Shown piece by piece: positions 8,399 to 19,605 of a stretch of DNA of 64,000 bases (its first letter is position 1; every line of letters starts with the position of its first letter). Made by a program: the position numbers and the translations under genes. Location of the stretch: NCBI RefSeq assembly GCF_002001175.1, contig NZ_MUNT01000006.1, forward strand, positions 558,001 through 622,000, in the 5' to 3' direction. The notes under the pieces were generated by a model. The model worked only from the letters and a program-made list of their open reading frames with translations. It was not told where the DNA came from and did not search any database. This DNA is from Rhodanobacter sp. C03. Lineage in GTDB: Bacteria > Pseudomonadota > Gammaproteobacteria > Xanthomonadales > Rhodanobacteraceae.

Positions 8399-9141
8399 CG
8401 CTTCGCACTCCGCTGACGCAAGGCCTCGAACAGCACCACGCCGGTGGCGACCGAGACGTTGAGGCTCTCCATCGTTCCCGGCATCGGGATCTTCGCCACG
8501 AAATCGCACAGTTCGCGGGTCAGCCGGCGGATGCCCTCGCCTTCGCCGCCCAGCACGAGTGCCACTGGGCCCTTGAAGTCCACGCCATAGATCGAGGTGT
8601 CGGTATCACCGGCCAGGCCAGTGATCCACACGCCAGCGTCTTTCAGCTCACGCAGCGTGCGAGCCAGATTAGTCACCGCGATCAGCGGCACCCGATCGGC
8701 GCCGCCCGCAGAGGCGCGACGCACGACAGGCGTCAGACCTACAGCGCGATCCTTCGGCACGATCACCGCGGTGACTTTCGCCGCCGCCGCGCTGCGCAGG
8801 CAGGCGCCGAGATTGTGCGGATCGGTGACGCCATCGAGCACCAGCACCAGCGTGTCGCTGCCGTCGCGCTCCAGCAGGCCGGCCAAATCGTTTTCATGCG
8901 CCTGCGGTGGTGCTTCGTAAAGCGCTGCCACGCCCTGATGACGCGCCTCACCGGCAAGCTTGTCAAGCTGCTCGCGCGGACGATGATTCACCGTGATCTT
9001 CAGCGCCTTTGCGCGCTCGGCCAGCTCCAGCACCCGCGCATTGCGCTGGCCCTGCTCGACCACCAGCTCGCGCACGCGCTCGGCGTCGTTGCTCAGTGCA
9101 CCTTCGACGGGATTGATGCCGACGATCCAGCTCTCACTCAT
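8395..9141 (-). CDS. rlmB: 23S rRNA (guanosine-2251-2'-O)-methyltransferase RlmB
   Basis: 248 residues. It has an N-terminal L30-like substrate-binding domain (about 1-80, beginning WIVGINPVEGAL) and a C-terminal SPOUT methyltransferase fold with its three motifs: DPHNLGACLRSA (motif 1), LVLGGEGEGIRRLTRELCD (motif 2) and IPMPGTMESLNVSVATGVVLFE (motif 3), which form the S-adenosylmethionine knot. It methylates G2251 in the 23S P-loop. Overlaps the rnr stop by four bases; rnr-rlmB order is conserved in gammaproteobacteria. Confidence 0.95.
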   Translation of the reverse strand: MSESWIVGINPVEGALSNDAERVRELVVEQGQRNARVLELAERAKALKITVNHRPREQLDKLAGEARHQGVAALYEAPPQAHENDLAGLLERDGSDTLVLVLDGVTDPHNLGACLRSAAAAKVTAVIVPKDRAVGLTPVVRRASAGGADRVPLIAVTNLARTLRELKDAGVWITGLAGDTDTSIYGVDFKGPVALVLGGEGEGIRRLTRELCDFVAKIPMPGTMESLNVSVATGVVLFEALRQRSAKR

Positions 9142-11843
9142 GGCTTGCCTTTCGGTTTCGGTTTGCGTCCGCTGCGCTTCTTGCCGCCGCTCGCGGGTGT
9201 CGATGTCGGTGCCGCCTTCGCCGCTGAGCCTTGACCCTGTCGCTTGCCACGATTCGGCTGGCCATGCGCCGACTTGGCAGGTGCCGACGCGTGACGCGGG
9301 CGATTACCGCCATCGTCATGCCGTGCGGAAGTACGCGAACGCGGCGGCGGATTATCGCTCAGTACGGGCGTCTCCGGCACCGCGGCATCACGCCGACCGA
9401 ACGCGCGACCGATCGCCTTGGCCGCCCGCCCGAACATGCCGGGCGCCTTGTCCGGTGCTGCAGCCTTCTTCGGCAATGAATAACGCTCGCCACTGGCCGC
9501 ATAGTCGTAAGCCTTGCCAGTAGCTGCCGGCGGCGTAGCCGATGCGCGCGGCGACACCAGCCGGAAGTCGATCTTGCGATCCTCCAGACTGGCACGCAGC
9601 ACTTGGATGCGCACGTGGTCACCCAGGCGGAACTGCGCGCCGGTGCGTTCGCCCTTCAGCAGCTTGCGGGTCGCATCGAAGTGGTAGTAATCGTTGGCGA
9701 GCTGGCTGATATGCACCAGGCCGGACACCTTCGATTCGTCCAGTTCCACGAACAGGCCGAACGAAGTGACGCCGGTCACCACGCCCTCGAACTCGCTGCC
9801 GATGTGCTTCTCCATCCACGCGCACTTGAAGCGCTCGTCCACATCGCGCTCGGCCTCTTCGGCACGGCGCTCGCGCTGCGAACAGTGGATTGCCATTGCC
9901 GACATCTCGGCAGGACTGTAGGTGTAGTCGGCCGGCTTGCCGTTGGTCAATGCGTAACGGATCGCGCGATGCACCAGCAGATCCGGATAACGACGGATCG
10001 GCGAGGTGAAATGCGCGTACGCCTGCAACGCCAGGCCGAAGTGGCCGCGGTTGTCCGGCTGATAGGCCGCCATGCTCTGCGAGCGCAGCAGCACGTTCTG
10101 GATCAGCTCGCGCTCGGGGCGATCGTGCACCATGCGCAGGATCTCGGAGAAGTCGCCCGGCGTGACTTTCTCCACCGACGGCATGCTTAACTTGAACTCG
10201 CGCAGGAACTGCTGCAGGTCCTCGTACTTCTCCGCCGGCGGCGGCTCATGCGCACGGAACAGCGCGGGAATCTTCTTCTTCTCCAGGAACAGCGCCGCCT
10301 GCACGTTGGCGGCGATCATGCATTCCTCGATCAGCTTGTGCGCGTCGTTGCGCTCGGTGGCACCCATCGACTCCACGCTGCCGGTCTGGTCGAGGCGAAA
10401 CTTCACTTCCGGCGTCTCGAAGTCGATCGCGCCACGGCGCTTGCGCTGCTGCGCCATCGCCTTGTACAGCGCGTGCAGGTTTTCCAGCTGCGGCAGTACA
10501 TCGGCCACTTCATGCCGCACATCGGCATCATTGAGGCCAACCACCTGCCACACCTTGTCGTAGGTGAGCCGCGCATGCGACAGCATCACGGCGTCGTAGA
10601 ACTTCGACTTGGTCACGTTGCCTTCGGCATCGACCACCATGTCGCACACCATGCACATCCGCTCGACTTTCGGCATCAGCGAGCAGATGCCGTTGGACAG
10701 CGTCTCCGGCAACATCGGCACCACGAAACCCGGGAAATAGGTCGAGGTGCTGCGCTCGTAGGCTTCGCGATCCAGCGCGTTGCCAACTTGTACATAGTGC
10801 GAAACGTCGGCAATCGCCACGATCAACCGCCAGCCGCCACCGCGTTTCGGCTCGGCATACACGGCATCATCGAAATCGCGCGCGTCGGCGCCATCGATCG
10901 TCACCAGCGGCAGCATGCGAATATCGGTGCGACCTTCGCGCTCTGCGGCGGTCACCACGGACTCCACCTGCGCCGCATCGCGCAGCACTTCCGGTGGCCA
11001 CTCGTGCGGCAGGTCGTGGCTGGCAATCGCCATCTCCACTACCAACGACGGTTGCAGGCGTTCGCCCAGCACTGCACGGATCTCGCCCATCGGGCCACGA
11101 TGCGGCGTCGGCGGATCGGTGATCTCGACCACGACGATCTGGCCGGAGCTGGCACCCTGCTCCTGTCCCGGCTTGATCATCACGTCCTGGTTCAGGCGGC
11201 GATCGTCCGGCGCCACCAGGGTCACACCGTTCTCAATCACCACCCGGCCAACCAGCCGCGAGGAACGTCGCTCCAGCACTTCGGCAATCGCGCCCTGCTT
11301 GCGACCACGCCGGTCGATGCCGACTACGCTGGCCAGCACGCGATCACCATGCATCACCGCACGCATCTGCTGCGGCGACAGATACAGATCGTCGCCACCT
11401 TCGTCCGGACGCAGGAAGCCGTAACCTTCAGCATTGGCCAGCACCCGACCGGCAATCAGGTCGAGTTTCTGTGTCGGCGCGTAGCCGCCGCGCCGGCCCA
11501 GCAGGAGCTGGCCGTCGCGTACCATCGCACCGAGCCGCTTGCGCAGCGCATCGAGATCGTCTTCTTCGTGAATTTCCAGCGCCTCGGCAATGCGTGCCTC
11601 GGTCAGCAGTTCACCGCGCTGTTCAAGCAGGGCGAGGATCGCCTCGCGGCTAGGGATCGGGCGCGCATAACGCTGCGCCTCGCGATCGGCATGGGGGTCG
11701 CGCACGGCGCCTGCGGCAGCCTTGTTGCGTCGTGGTCCGGTGGAAGCGCCGGCGCGCGTTTTCTGGCCAGCGGGTTTCGCAGGACCGTTGCCTGCAGATG
11801 AGTCCGTGCCTTTGCCGGACCGCGGGGGAGTTTTTCTGGTCAC
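9138..11843 (-). CDS. rnr: Ribonuclease R
   Basis: 901 residues, somewhat longer than the E. coli enzyme because both ends are extended by basic low-complexity sequence. Order: Lys/Arg-rich N-tail (1-50), winged-helix HTH-12 segment (about 65-130), cold-shock domains, the RNB catalytic domain with DGADARDFDDAVYAE (about 315-330, four metal-binding Asp), a C-terminal S1 domain (about 645-725), then a 150-residue Lys/Arg/Pro/Ser-rich tail. A processive 3'-5' exoribonuclease that degrades structured RNA, including rRNA and defective mRNA. It overlaps rlmB and starts that operon. Confidence 0.95.
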   Translation of the reverse strand: MTRKTPPRSGKGTDSSAGNGPAKPAGQKTRAGASTGPRRNKAAAGAVRDPHADREAQRYARPIPSREAILALLEQRGELLTEARIAEALEIHEEDDLDALRKRLGAMVRDGQLLLGRRGGYAPTQKLDLIAGRVLANAEGYGFLRPDEGGDDLYLSPQQMRAVMHGDRVLASVVGIDRRGRKQGAIAEVLERRSSRLVGRVVIENGVTLVAPDDRRLNQDVMIKPGQEQGASSGQIVVVEITDPPTPHRGPMGEIRAVLGERLQPSLVVEMAIASHDLPHEWPPEVLRDAAQVESVVTAAEREGRTDIRMLPLVTIDGADARDFDDAVYAEPKRGGGWRLIVAIADVSHYVQVGNALDREAYERSTSTYFPGFVVPMLPETLSNGICSLMPKVERMCMVCDMVVDAEGNVTKSKFYDAVMLSHARLTYDKVWQVVGLNDADVRHEVADVLPQLENLHALYKAMAQQRKRRGAIDFETPEVKFRLDQTGSVESMGATERNDAHKLIEECMIAANVQAALFLEKKKIPALFRAHEPPPAEKYEDLQQFLREFKLSMPSVEKVTPGDFSEILRMVHDRPERELIQNVLLRSQSMAAYQPDNRGHFGLALQAYAHFTSPIRRYPDLLVHRAIRYALTNGKPADYTYSPAEMSAMAIHCSQRERRAEEAERDVDERFKCAWMEKHIGSEFEGVVTGVTSFGLFVELDESKVSGLVHISQLANDYYHFDATRKLLKGERTGAQFRLGDHVRIQVLRASLEDRKIDFRLVSPRASATPPAATGKAYDYAASGERYSLPKKAAAPDKAPGMFGRAAKAIGRAFGRRDAAVPETPVLSDNPPPRSRTSARHDDGGNRPRHASAPAKSAHGQPNRGKRQGQGSAAKAAPTSTPASGGKKRSGRKPKPKGKP

Positions 11844-11924
11844 TAATTATCCTTGTGGTATGCGCGGCGCGGAGAATGACACGACGCGATGATTGGGTGT
11901 GAAAGATCCGAATGTGAAAAAGAG

Positions 11925-11953
11925 TTGACAAGCCACCGGCAGATGCCTAAATT
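11925..11953 (+). promoter_or_regulatory. Sigma-70 promoter of tRNA-Leu
   Basis: A perfect -35 box TTGACA (11925-11930), a spacer of 17 bases and a -10 box TAAATT (11948-11953). The following ACGCGGC matches a G/C-rich discriminator of stable-RNA promoters, and the tRNA begins 38 bases later. Confidence 0.85.
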
Positions 11954-11991
11954 ACGCGGCTCACGCAGCTCGCAGAGCGGTGTGACACCCT

Positions 11992-12078
11992 GCCCGGGTG
12001 GCGGAATTGGTAGACGCACTAGCTTCAGGTGCTAGCGGGGGCAACTCCGTGGAGGTTCGAGTCCTCTCCCGGGCACCA
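11992..12078 (+). tRNA. tRNA-Leu (anticodon CAG)
   Basis: 87 bases including an encoded CCA end. Acceptor stem GCCCGGG/CCCGGGC with A at 73, D-arm with GGTAGACGC, anticodon stem CTAGC/GCTAG with loop TTCAGGT (CAG at 12026-12028), a long class II variable arm and the T-arm GGTTCGAGTCC. The long arm and the CAG anticodon identify leucine. A strong promoter and a terminator flank it, so it is a one-gene unit. Confidence 0.97.
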
Positions 12079-12085
12079 ATTGTAA

Positions 12086-12120
12086 ACGAAGGCCGCCTCT
12101 CAAGGCGGCTTTCGTCTTTT
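12086..12120 (+). terminator. Terminator of tRNA-Leu
   Basis: The stem ACGAA-GGCCGCC / GGCGGC-TTTCGT closes on a short loop and is followed by CTTTT. It ends the tRNA transcript 8-40 bases after CCA. Confidence 0.8.
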
Positions 12121-12168
12121 CAGGGTTCAGTAAAGTCGGGAAGCCCAGCGCTCACGACCTTGAAAGCA

Positions 12169-12585
12169 TCACGCCGCAGGCGGCCCCTTCAGCTCGATCA
12201 TGTTGCCCTGCGGGTCGTACAGGTAGATCGACGGGCCCTCGCCCTGCGCGCCGTAGCGCGAACCCAGCTCGCCGATGCGCACATCATGCGCCTTCAGATA
12301 CGCAAGGATGGCCGCCTCGTCGTAATCCTCCACGCGCAGGCATAAATGGTCCATGTTGTGGCCTTCGCCACTTGGCGCAGCACCGCCGTGACGACCGAGC
12401 TTGCCGCCGATGCTGACCAGGTCGATCAGCGAACTGCCGGCACGCAGCTGCACCAGGCCAATCTCGTCCTGCCGGCGCTCCTCGCGGCAACCCAGTACGT
12501 CGCAATAGAAGCGCTGCATGACATCCGTATCGATGGCGCGCAGCACCACATGGTCGATTTCAGCGATGCGGATCATGGTCGACAT
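12169..12585 (-). CDS. VOC/glyoxalase-fold protein
   Basis: 138 residues. One vicinal-oxygen-chelate domain: a beta-alpha-beta-beta-beta module at the N-terminus (IDHVVLRAIDTDVMQRFYCDVLG) with a likely metal-binding His at the start of strand 1, and a second module with MDHLCLRVEDYDEA and an ending YLYDPQGNMIEL, where the last Glu is the usual second-module metal ligand. These signs mark the dioxygenase/lyase/resistance superfamily, but the substrate cannot be told. Start MSTMIRIAEID; the second ATG three codons in is an alternative. It is convergent with tRNA-Leu and stands alone. Confidence 0.8.
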   Translation of the reverse strand: MSTMIRIAEIDHVVLRAIDTDVMQRFYCDVLGCREERRQDEIGLVQLRAGSSLIDLVSIGGKLGRHGGAAPSGEGHNMDHLCLRVEDYDEAAILAYLKAHDVRIGELGSRYGAQGEGPSIYLYDPQGNMIELKGPPAA

Positions 12586-12630
12586 TCTCGGATCCGGGAT
12601 GTCAAAGCATAGCGCGGGTGAATGGCCATT

Positions 12631-12699
12631 GTAGGAGCGGCTTCAGCCGCGATGCTCTTGCAGCATGGTGTGAAGCGTCGCGACTGAAGTCGCTCCTAC
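12631..12699. repeat. REP-type inverted pair (GTAGGAGCGGCTTCAGCCGCGATG family)
   Basis: Left arm GTAGGAGCGGCTTCAGCCGC from 12631, and an inverted right arm ending at 12699 with compensating changes (GCGACTGAAGTCGCTCCTAC). The arms are separated by 19 bases. The changes keep the internal palindrome, which points to structure or transposition-based selection. Confidence 0.85.
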
Positions 12700-12746
12700 G
12701 CAAGATAAACAGCCCTGTGCACCCCAACACTCCCTCCACACACCTG

Positions 12747-12752
12747 TATAAT
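12747..12752 (+). promoter_or_regulatory. Probable -10 box for the glycine riboswitch-gcvP transcript
   Basis: A perfect TATAAT preceded by TG lies 15 bases before the first aptamer, as expected if transcription starts at about 12759. I see no convincing -35 box 17 bases upstream. Confidence 0.6.
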
Positions 12753-12767
12753 CCCCACGGTAAACGC

Positions 12768-12958
12768 TTGGTGGGAGAAGCGGATGGCCCTTGCCGGGGC
12801 ACAGCCGCTGCCGAAGACGCAACGCCCGTAATCGCTCAGGCCCCACACCATCACGCGTAAACACTCTGGAGAGAGCGGCTGCCTTCATCGGCGCAAGCCG
12901 CCGCCGAAGGGGCACGAGGCTTTCGCCTCCAAACTCTCAGGCAAAAGGACAGAGGGGC
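12768..12958 (+). promoter_or_regulatory. Tandem glycine riboswitch
   Basis: Two consecutive glycine aptamers. Aptamer 1 runs from about 12768 (TTGGTGGGAGAAGCGG) to 12851 and contains GCTGCCGAAGACGCAA and CGCTCAGGC. Aptamer 2 runs from about 12862 (ACTCTGGAGAGAGCGG) to 12958 and contains CGCCGAAGGGGCA and the hallmark AAACTCTCAGGCAAAAGGAC. The linker is about ten bases, as in cooperative tandem switches. A GC-rich leader with alternative GGCCGGCC pairings (12975-13015) separates it from gcvP and may be the expression platform. In this class glycine binding usually turns the gcv genes on. Confidence 0.95.
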
Positions 12959-13027
12959 GCCCCACGTGCGGCACGCACGTCCGGCCTTTATCGGCCGGCC
13001 CTTATCGGCCTTTCCCGGACGCCCGTC

Positions 13028-15898
<2,871 letters not shown>

Positions 15899-15920
15899 GT
15901 TAGATTCGTCGCGATCCGGT

Positions 15921-15959
15921 TGTAAAGAGAAGCCCCGCCATGCGGGGCTTCTCTTTACA
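15921..15959 (+). terminator. Long perfect-stem terminator after gcvP
   Basis: A 17-bp perfect stem (15921-15937 with 15943-15959) on a five-base loop, with AAGCCCCG/CGGGGCTT at the top and AAAGAGA/TCTCTTT below. Symmetrical, so it can act in both directions, although the T run is interrupted by C. Confidence 0.75.
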
Positions 15960-15980
15960 AGGCGATGCACCATGCGCACG

Positions 15981-16062
15981 TGTAGGAGCGACTTCAGTCG
16001 CGATGCTGTTGCTGTTTGCTACCGACAGCCCAACGCGCGTCGCGGCTGAAGCCGCTCCTACA
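15981..16062. repeat. REP-type inverted pair
   Basis: Left arm TGTAGGAGCGACTTCAGTCG from 15981 and right arm CGCGGCTGAAGCCGCTCCTA ending at 16062, about 35 bases apart. It is the same family as at 12631 and lies between the convergent gcvP and cyclase genes. Confidence 0.85.
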
Positions 16063-16076
16063 ATAGAGAAGAGTGC

Positions 16077-17018
16077 TCAGCCACCCGCAACGATACGGTT
16101 CCGTCCCTGCTGCTTGGCCTGATACAGCCGCTTGTCGGCGGTCTCGATAAACGGCAACACCTCATCGCCGTGAACAGGAATCGTGGTGGCTACACCCAGG
16201 CTGACGGTCAGCATCGACCCGGTACCAGAACGCTCGTGCGGGATCTGCGCTTTCGCAATCATGGCGCAGCAACGCTCCGCCACTTTCAGGGCAGCACTTT
16301 CGTCCGTTTCGGGCAGAACCAGCACGAACTCCTCGCCGCCGAAGCGCGCGACGAAATCGCGTGCCCGCGTAGCTGCAGAGTCCAGCGTGCTGGCGATCAG
16401 CTTGAGGCATTGGTCACCCTGCAGGTGGCCGTAGTGGTCGTTGTACTGCTTGAAATAATCGATATCGAGCATGACCAGCGACAGCGGCTGCTTGTTGCGC
16501 CGCGCGTTGTTCCACTCCAGCGCGATGATCGCGTCGAAGCGACGCCGGTTGGCCACGCCGGTCAGGCCATCCTTGTACGACAGCTCTTCCAGTTCGCTCT
16601 GCATGTCGATAAGCCGCTGTTCGGTCCGTTTGCGTTCGCTGATGTCGAACATGAAGCCGATCAGCGAATTCACCGTGCCGTCGTCGTTGCGCACCACGTG
16701 CACCACGTCGCGGATCCACACATAGTCGCCATTGCTGCACAGCGCGCGATAGTCCGCTTCGTGATCGACACCCGCCATCGATTGCGCGACGCAGAAATCC
16801 ACCGCCCATGCGCGGTCTTCCGGGTGCATACGCTCGGCCCAGTCCTGCACACTGATCCAACTGGATGGCTCCCAGCCGAGCAGGCTTTCGATCTGCGGCC
16901 CGATATAAGCAAACGCCATGGTGGCCCAGTCGATTTTCCAGGGAATCGCCCTGGTCGACTCCAGCAGGGTCTTGTAGACCGCGCTGTCGGACTCGATCCT
17001 GTTTTCGATATCAAGCAT
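16077..17018 (-). CDS. PAS-GGDEF diguanylate cyclase
   Basis: 313 residues without signal peptide or membrane helix, so cytoplasmic. A PAS_3-type sensor domain spans about 15-130 (FAYIGPQIESLLGWEPSSW, then DEADYRALCSNGDYVWIRDVVHVVRN with a PAC end at GFMFDISERKRTEQRL), followed by a coiled linker and a GGDEF domain (about 150-310). The active-site loop reads GGEEF at 227-231, a functional variant, and an inhibitory-site RxxD (R218-D221) lies five residues before it. It should therefore make c-di-GMP with product inhibition. The PAS ligand is unknown. It is flanked by repeats and has no operon partner. Confidence 0.9.
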   Translation of the reverse strand: MLDIENRIESDSAVYKTLLESTRAIPWKIDWATMAFAYIGPQIESLLGWEPSSWISVQDWAERMHPEDRAWAVDFCVAQSMAGVDHEADYRALCSNGDYVWIRDVVHVVRNDDGTVNSLIGFMFDISERKRTEQRLIDMQSELEELSYKDGLTGVANRRRFDAIIALEWNNARRNKQPLSLVMLDIDYFKQYNDHYGHLQGDQCLKLIASTLDSAATRARDFVARFGGEEFVLVLPETDESAALKVAERCCAMIAKAQIPHERSGTGSMLTVSLGVATTIPVHGDEVLPFIETADKRLYQAKQQGRNRIVAGG

Positions 17019-17371
17019 CGCTTCCTATCCCGTTCTTCGTTGGGAACATGGCCACGGATGCTGGCCAGCACGCGGTCTGGTCATCGCCTCCGTGACGGCA
17101 TGACGTCACTTCCGGCCCTTTCAGGGCAAGCGGAAAGCGTCGCCCCGCACATCGAGCGAAGCTCCGGCAGGCCCGACGTCATGCGACTGGGGCCTGCCAG
17201 CACCCGCTAGCGTGCCGTCCGAACACTTCCCGCTTTCTGCGGGTCGGGTAGACGTATGCAATGGTTATGCCCATCCGATCGGTCACCCCACGGCAGGCCT
17301 CCAGCACGAAGCGCCGACCAGCGGAGCTCGGTTGGACTCGGGCAGCTGATGGAATCAGCTGGGCCGTGGCG
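17019..17371. other. Gene-free spacer between the cyclase and a secreted protein gene
   Basis: 353 bases. I see no credible coding frame, RNA gene or repeat here. It contains the promoter side of the cyclase gene; no clear -35/-10 pair could be picked. Confidence 0.5.
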
Positions 17372-18136
17372 CTATTTGCCGGGGCTTGCCGGCGCATGAA
17401 CCGGCTGCAGCGCACCCACGCTCACGTGTCCCGACCAACCCTCGAACACGATCGCGGCCTCCTTGTCGATCGCATTGACCACCGTCTGCATCGGCGGACA
17501 TTGCATGGGATCGGGCGTCAGGTCCGCAGGGGTCACCAGCCCTTCCATGCAGTAATTGCTCATGCCGGCGTTCAGGTGGGCGAGTTGGGCCATGCCCTGT
17601 GCATAGCGTTTCTCGGCCCGTACCGCCGCGGTGGCATCGGCATAGGTCGGGCGCATGCTGGTCAGCAAGGATTCGGCGGCCTGCCGTTCGGCTGCCGTAG
17701 CACTGGCGTAGGCCGACTGGTAAGCCGATTTGAAATCCGACTGCGGCCGTTCCGCCGCCAGTGTCAGCCACGCCAGTGCCAACGGGCGGTTCACCGGCTG
17801 ATGATCACCATTCAGCGCCATGATGCCGAGCACATATTGGGCCGGCTTGCTGCTCCAACTGGCCGCTTCCGTGAAGAATTTCTGCGCGTAGGCGTAATGT
17901 TGCTCGCCATAGCTTTCCGTCGCCAGGCAATAAAAATAATCGGCAGGCAGGAAACGTTCCTCGCCGATCACACACTTCGCGGACGCCAGGTCGGCATCGC
18001 TCGGCGGCGTAGCCGCACTCTTGACTGTCGAGGCTCCATCGGTTGCCGCAGCAGCCATCAAAGGCACCCCGAAAAAACCCGCCAGCAGCGCAGGCAGCAG
18101 CAGCGACCGCGCAGTTTTCCAGAATAAGCCGTGCAT
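17372..18136 (-). CDS. Secreted protein with Sel1/TPR-like helical repeats
   Basis: 254 residues. A signal peptide covers about 1-31 (hydrophobic LLLPALLAGFFGVPLMAAAAT). The mature part has helix-rich segments of the form AQYVLGIMALNGDHQPVNRPLALAWLTLAAE, which resembles Sel1-like repeats (ALAWLTLAA, then KSAYQSAYASATAAERQAAESLL). Cysteines near 55, 70, 195 and 212 could form disulphides in the periplasm. I do not recognise a named family. The neighbouring phospholipase D-like gene is on the same strand 176 bases upstream, beyond a strong hairpin, so a shared transcript is doubtful. Confidence 0.6.
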   Translation of the reverse strand: MHGLFWKTARSLLLPALLAGFFGVPLMAAAATDGASTVKSAATPPSDADLASAKCVIGEERFLPADYFYCLATESYGEQHYAYAQKFFTEAASWSSKPAQYVLGIMALNGDHQPVNRPLALAWLTLAAERPQSDFKSAYQSAYASATAAERQAAESLLTSMRPTYADATAAVRAEKRYAQGMAQLAHLNAGMSNYCMEGLVTPADLTPDPMQCPPMQTVVNAIDKEAAIVFEGWSGHVSVGALQPVHAPASPGK

Positions 18137-18265
18137 GCGTATTTCCTTGAAGGATTCGATGGATTAATTCATCCAGCCTCCATAGTAACGCTGACACGCC
18201 AGCCAGGATGACAGCTTCTACGATCACGCAAGCCGGGTACGGCGCATCAGCTATCGTCGTAGATA

Positions 18266-18305
18266 CGCCGAAGCGCATGGTGTTTGTGCACCATGCGCTT
18301 CGGCG
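18266..18305 (-). terminator. Large inverted repeat downstream of the PLD-like gene
   Basis: A 17-bp perfect inverted repeat (18266-18282 with 18289-18305) with a six-base spacer, starting seven bases after the stop of the PLD-like gene. No T run follows on the minus strand, so it may protect the mRNA end or need help to terminate. Confidence 0.55.
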
Positions 18306-18311
18306 ATGGGT

Positions 18312-19349
18312 TTACAGCTTGGTCCAGAGCGTGCCACCTGCATAATCGCTGCTTAGCGTGGTATTGAGCTGAGTCAGGATGGTGGCGTTGGTCGTGACCA
18401 AGCCGAGTTCCCGGTTCTCCGTCAAAGAGGCCGAGGAGAAGTTTTCCGAACCCACGAAAGCCTTTGCCGTCGAGGTACCGTAGTCGGCCACGATCACCTT
18501 GGCGTGGACGTAAAAGCCTGTGGCGGTATCCGGGTAGGTGCTGATTTTCACACCGGCTTTTGTAAGAGCCTCGAATTCGCTTGCGTAATCGTTGTCGTCG
18601 TTGGTCATGCAGACCGTCACCTTGACGCCACGCTTGGCCGCATTCTCCAACGCGGTAACGATGGTGCTGTAGCTCATTTCCTCGTTCTCGATCAGCAGGC
18701 TGTCCTGCGCCCCATTGATCAGGTTGACCAGATCGGTCTTGGAAACTGTCGGGCTCCACACCAGGTCGTCGCCGACGGGTGGCGTGATCGTCTGAGCCTT
18801 GAAGTCGGCATTGAACGTGCTTTCGATCGCGGCGACATCACCGGGATCGTTCTCGATCACCGCGAAGTCGCGGGTAGTGCTGTAGTAGCGGCTGGTCAGG
18901 TTGAGGGTCATCACCGCACTGGTGGTGTCGTCGATGGTGATGGTCTTCTGATGCGTGGCGGCATACTTGGTCCATGCCCAGACCACATTCACGCCACAGC
19001 TTTTCAGCTGATTGTAGGCCGCCGTGTTGTTGCTCTTTTCGAGGTTCTGATCGAGGATCACGCGCACATTGATGCCGCTCTCGGCGGCCGTGCAGAGCAG
19101 GCCCGAAGCCTGCGTATCGACCAGCTCGTACATGGTCATGTCGATGCTGGACTTGGCCGACTGGATCAGGTTGTAGATGGGCGTCAGGCCCTGGTCTGGT
19201 TCGACGACCAGCGTCTGAGTAACGGCAGAGGTGGCCTGAGTGCCTTCATCGGCGAAAGTCTGTGCAGAAACACCAGCACATCCGGCGCAAAATACAGAAG
19301 CGAAAAGTGCTGCCTTGACGGCAACGGATAACCCGCAACGATCTTTCAT
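18312..19349 (-). CDS. Secreted phospholipase D-superfamily protein with two HKD motifs
   Basis: 345 residues. The signal peptide is about 1-29, with a possible lipobox-like LFASVFCAGCAG. Two HxKxxxxD motifs are intact: HQKTITID near residues 133-140 and HAKVIVAD near 277-284, the second followed by the expected FVGSENFS Gly-Ser pair; the first has TLNLTS there instead. This is the layout of bacterial PLD-like phosphodiesterases and periplasmic nucleases such as Nuc, but with both motifs in one chain (about 45-160 and 190-330). Start MKDRCGLSV at 19349. Substrate, lipid or nucleic acid, cannot be decided. Confidence 0.8.
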   Translation of the reverse strand: MKDRCGLSVAVKAALFASVFCAGCAGVSAQTFADEGTQATSAVTQTLVVEPDQGLTPIYNLIQSAKSSIDMTMYELVDTQASGLLCTAAESGINVRVILDQNLEKSNNTAAYNQLKSCGVNVVWAWTKYAATHQKTITIDDTTSAVMTLNLTSRYYSTTRDFAVIENDPGDVAAIESTFNADFKAQTITPPVGDDLVWSPTVSKTDLVNLINGAQDSLLIENEEMSYSTIVTALENAAKRGVKVTVCMTNDDNDYASEFEALTKAGVKISTYPDTATGFYVHAKVIVADYGTSTAKAFVGSENFSSASLTENRELGLVTTNATILTQLNTTLSSDYAGGTLWTKL

Positions 19350-19605
19350 GTTTAAGTCCTTTTGATATGGATAACAGTTGAGACGCTAGTCCATGCGATT
19401 CGTGGTCACCGCCCTCCATGGGCGGATGCCGGCTGTCCAACCGATCCAGTGCTCCCCTGCAGCAGGCGCGTAACGCCACAGCCGTGCGCGATTGGAGCTT
19501 GGCTATGTGACGCTGCTCTTTCCGTTAATCGGTGCATGTTCCTGCGTTCAGAATTCGTACATGCTGCAAACGTAGTTTGGTAATCACTGGTGCTAGCGTT
19601 TGCGC

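Noticed and set aside
10248..11801. Long open frame on the plus strand opposite rnr
   Set aside because: Antisense to a full-length RNase R; it has no ribosome site or recognisable domain and arises from GC-rich codon bias.
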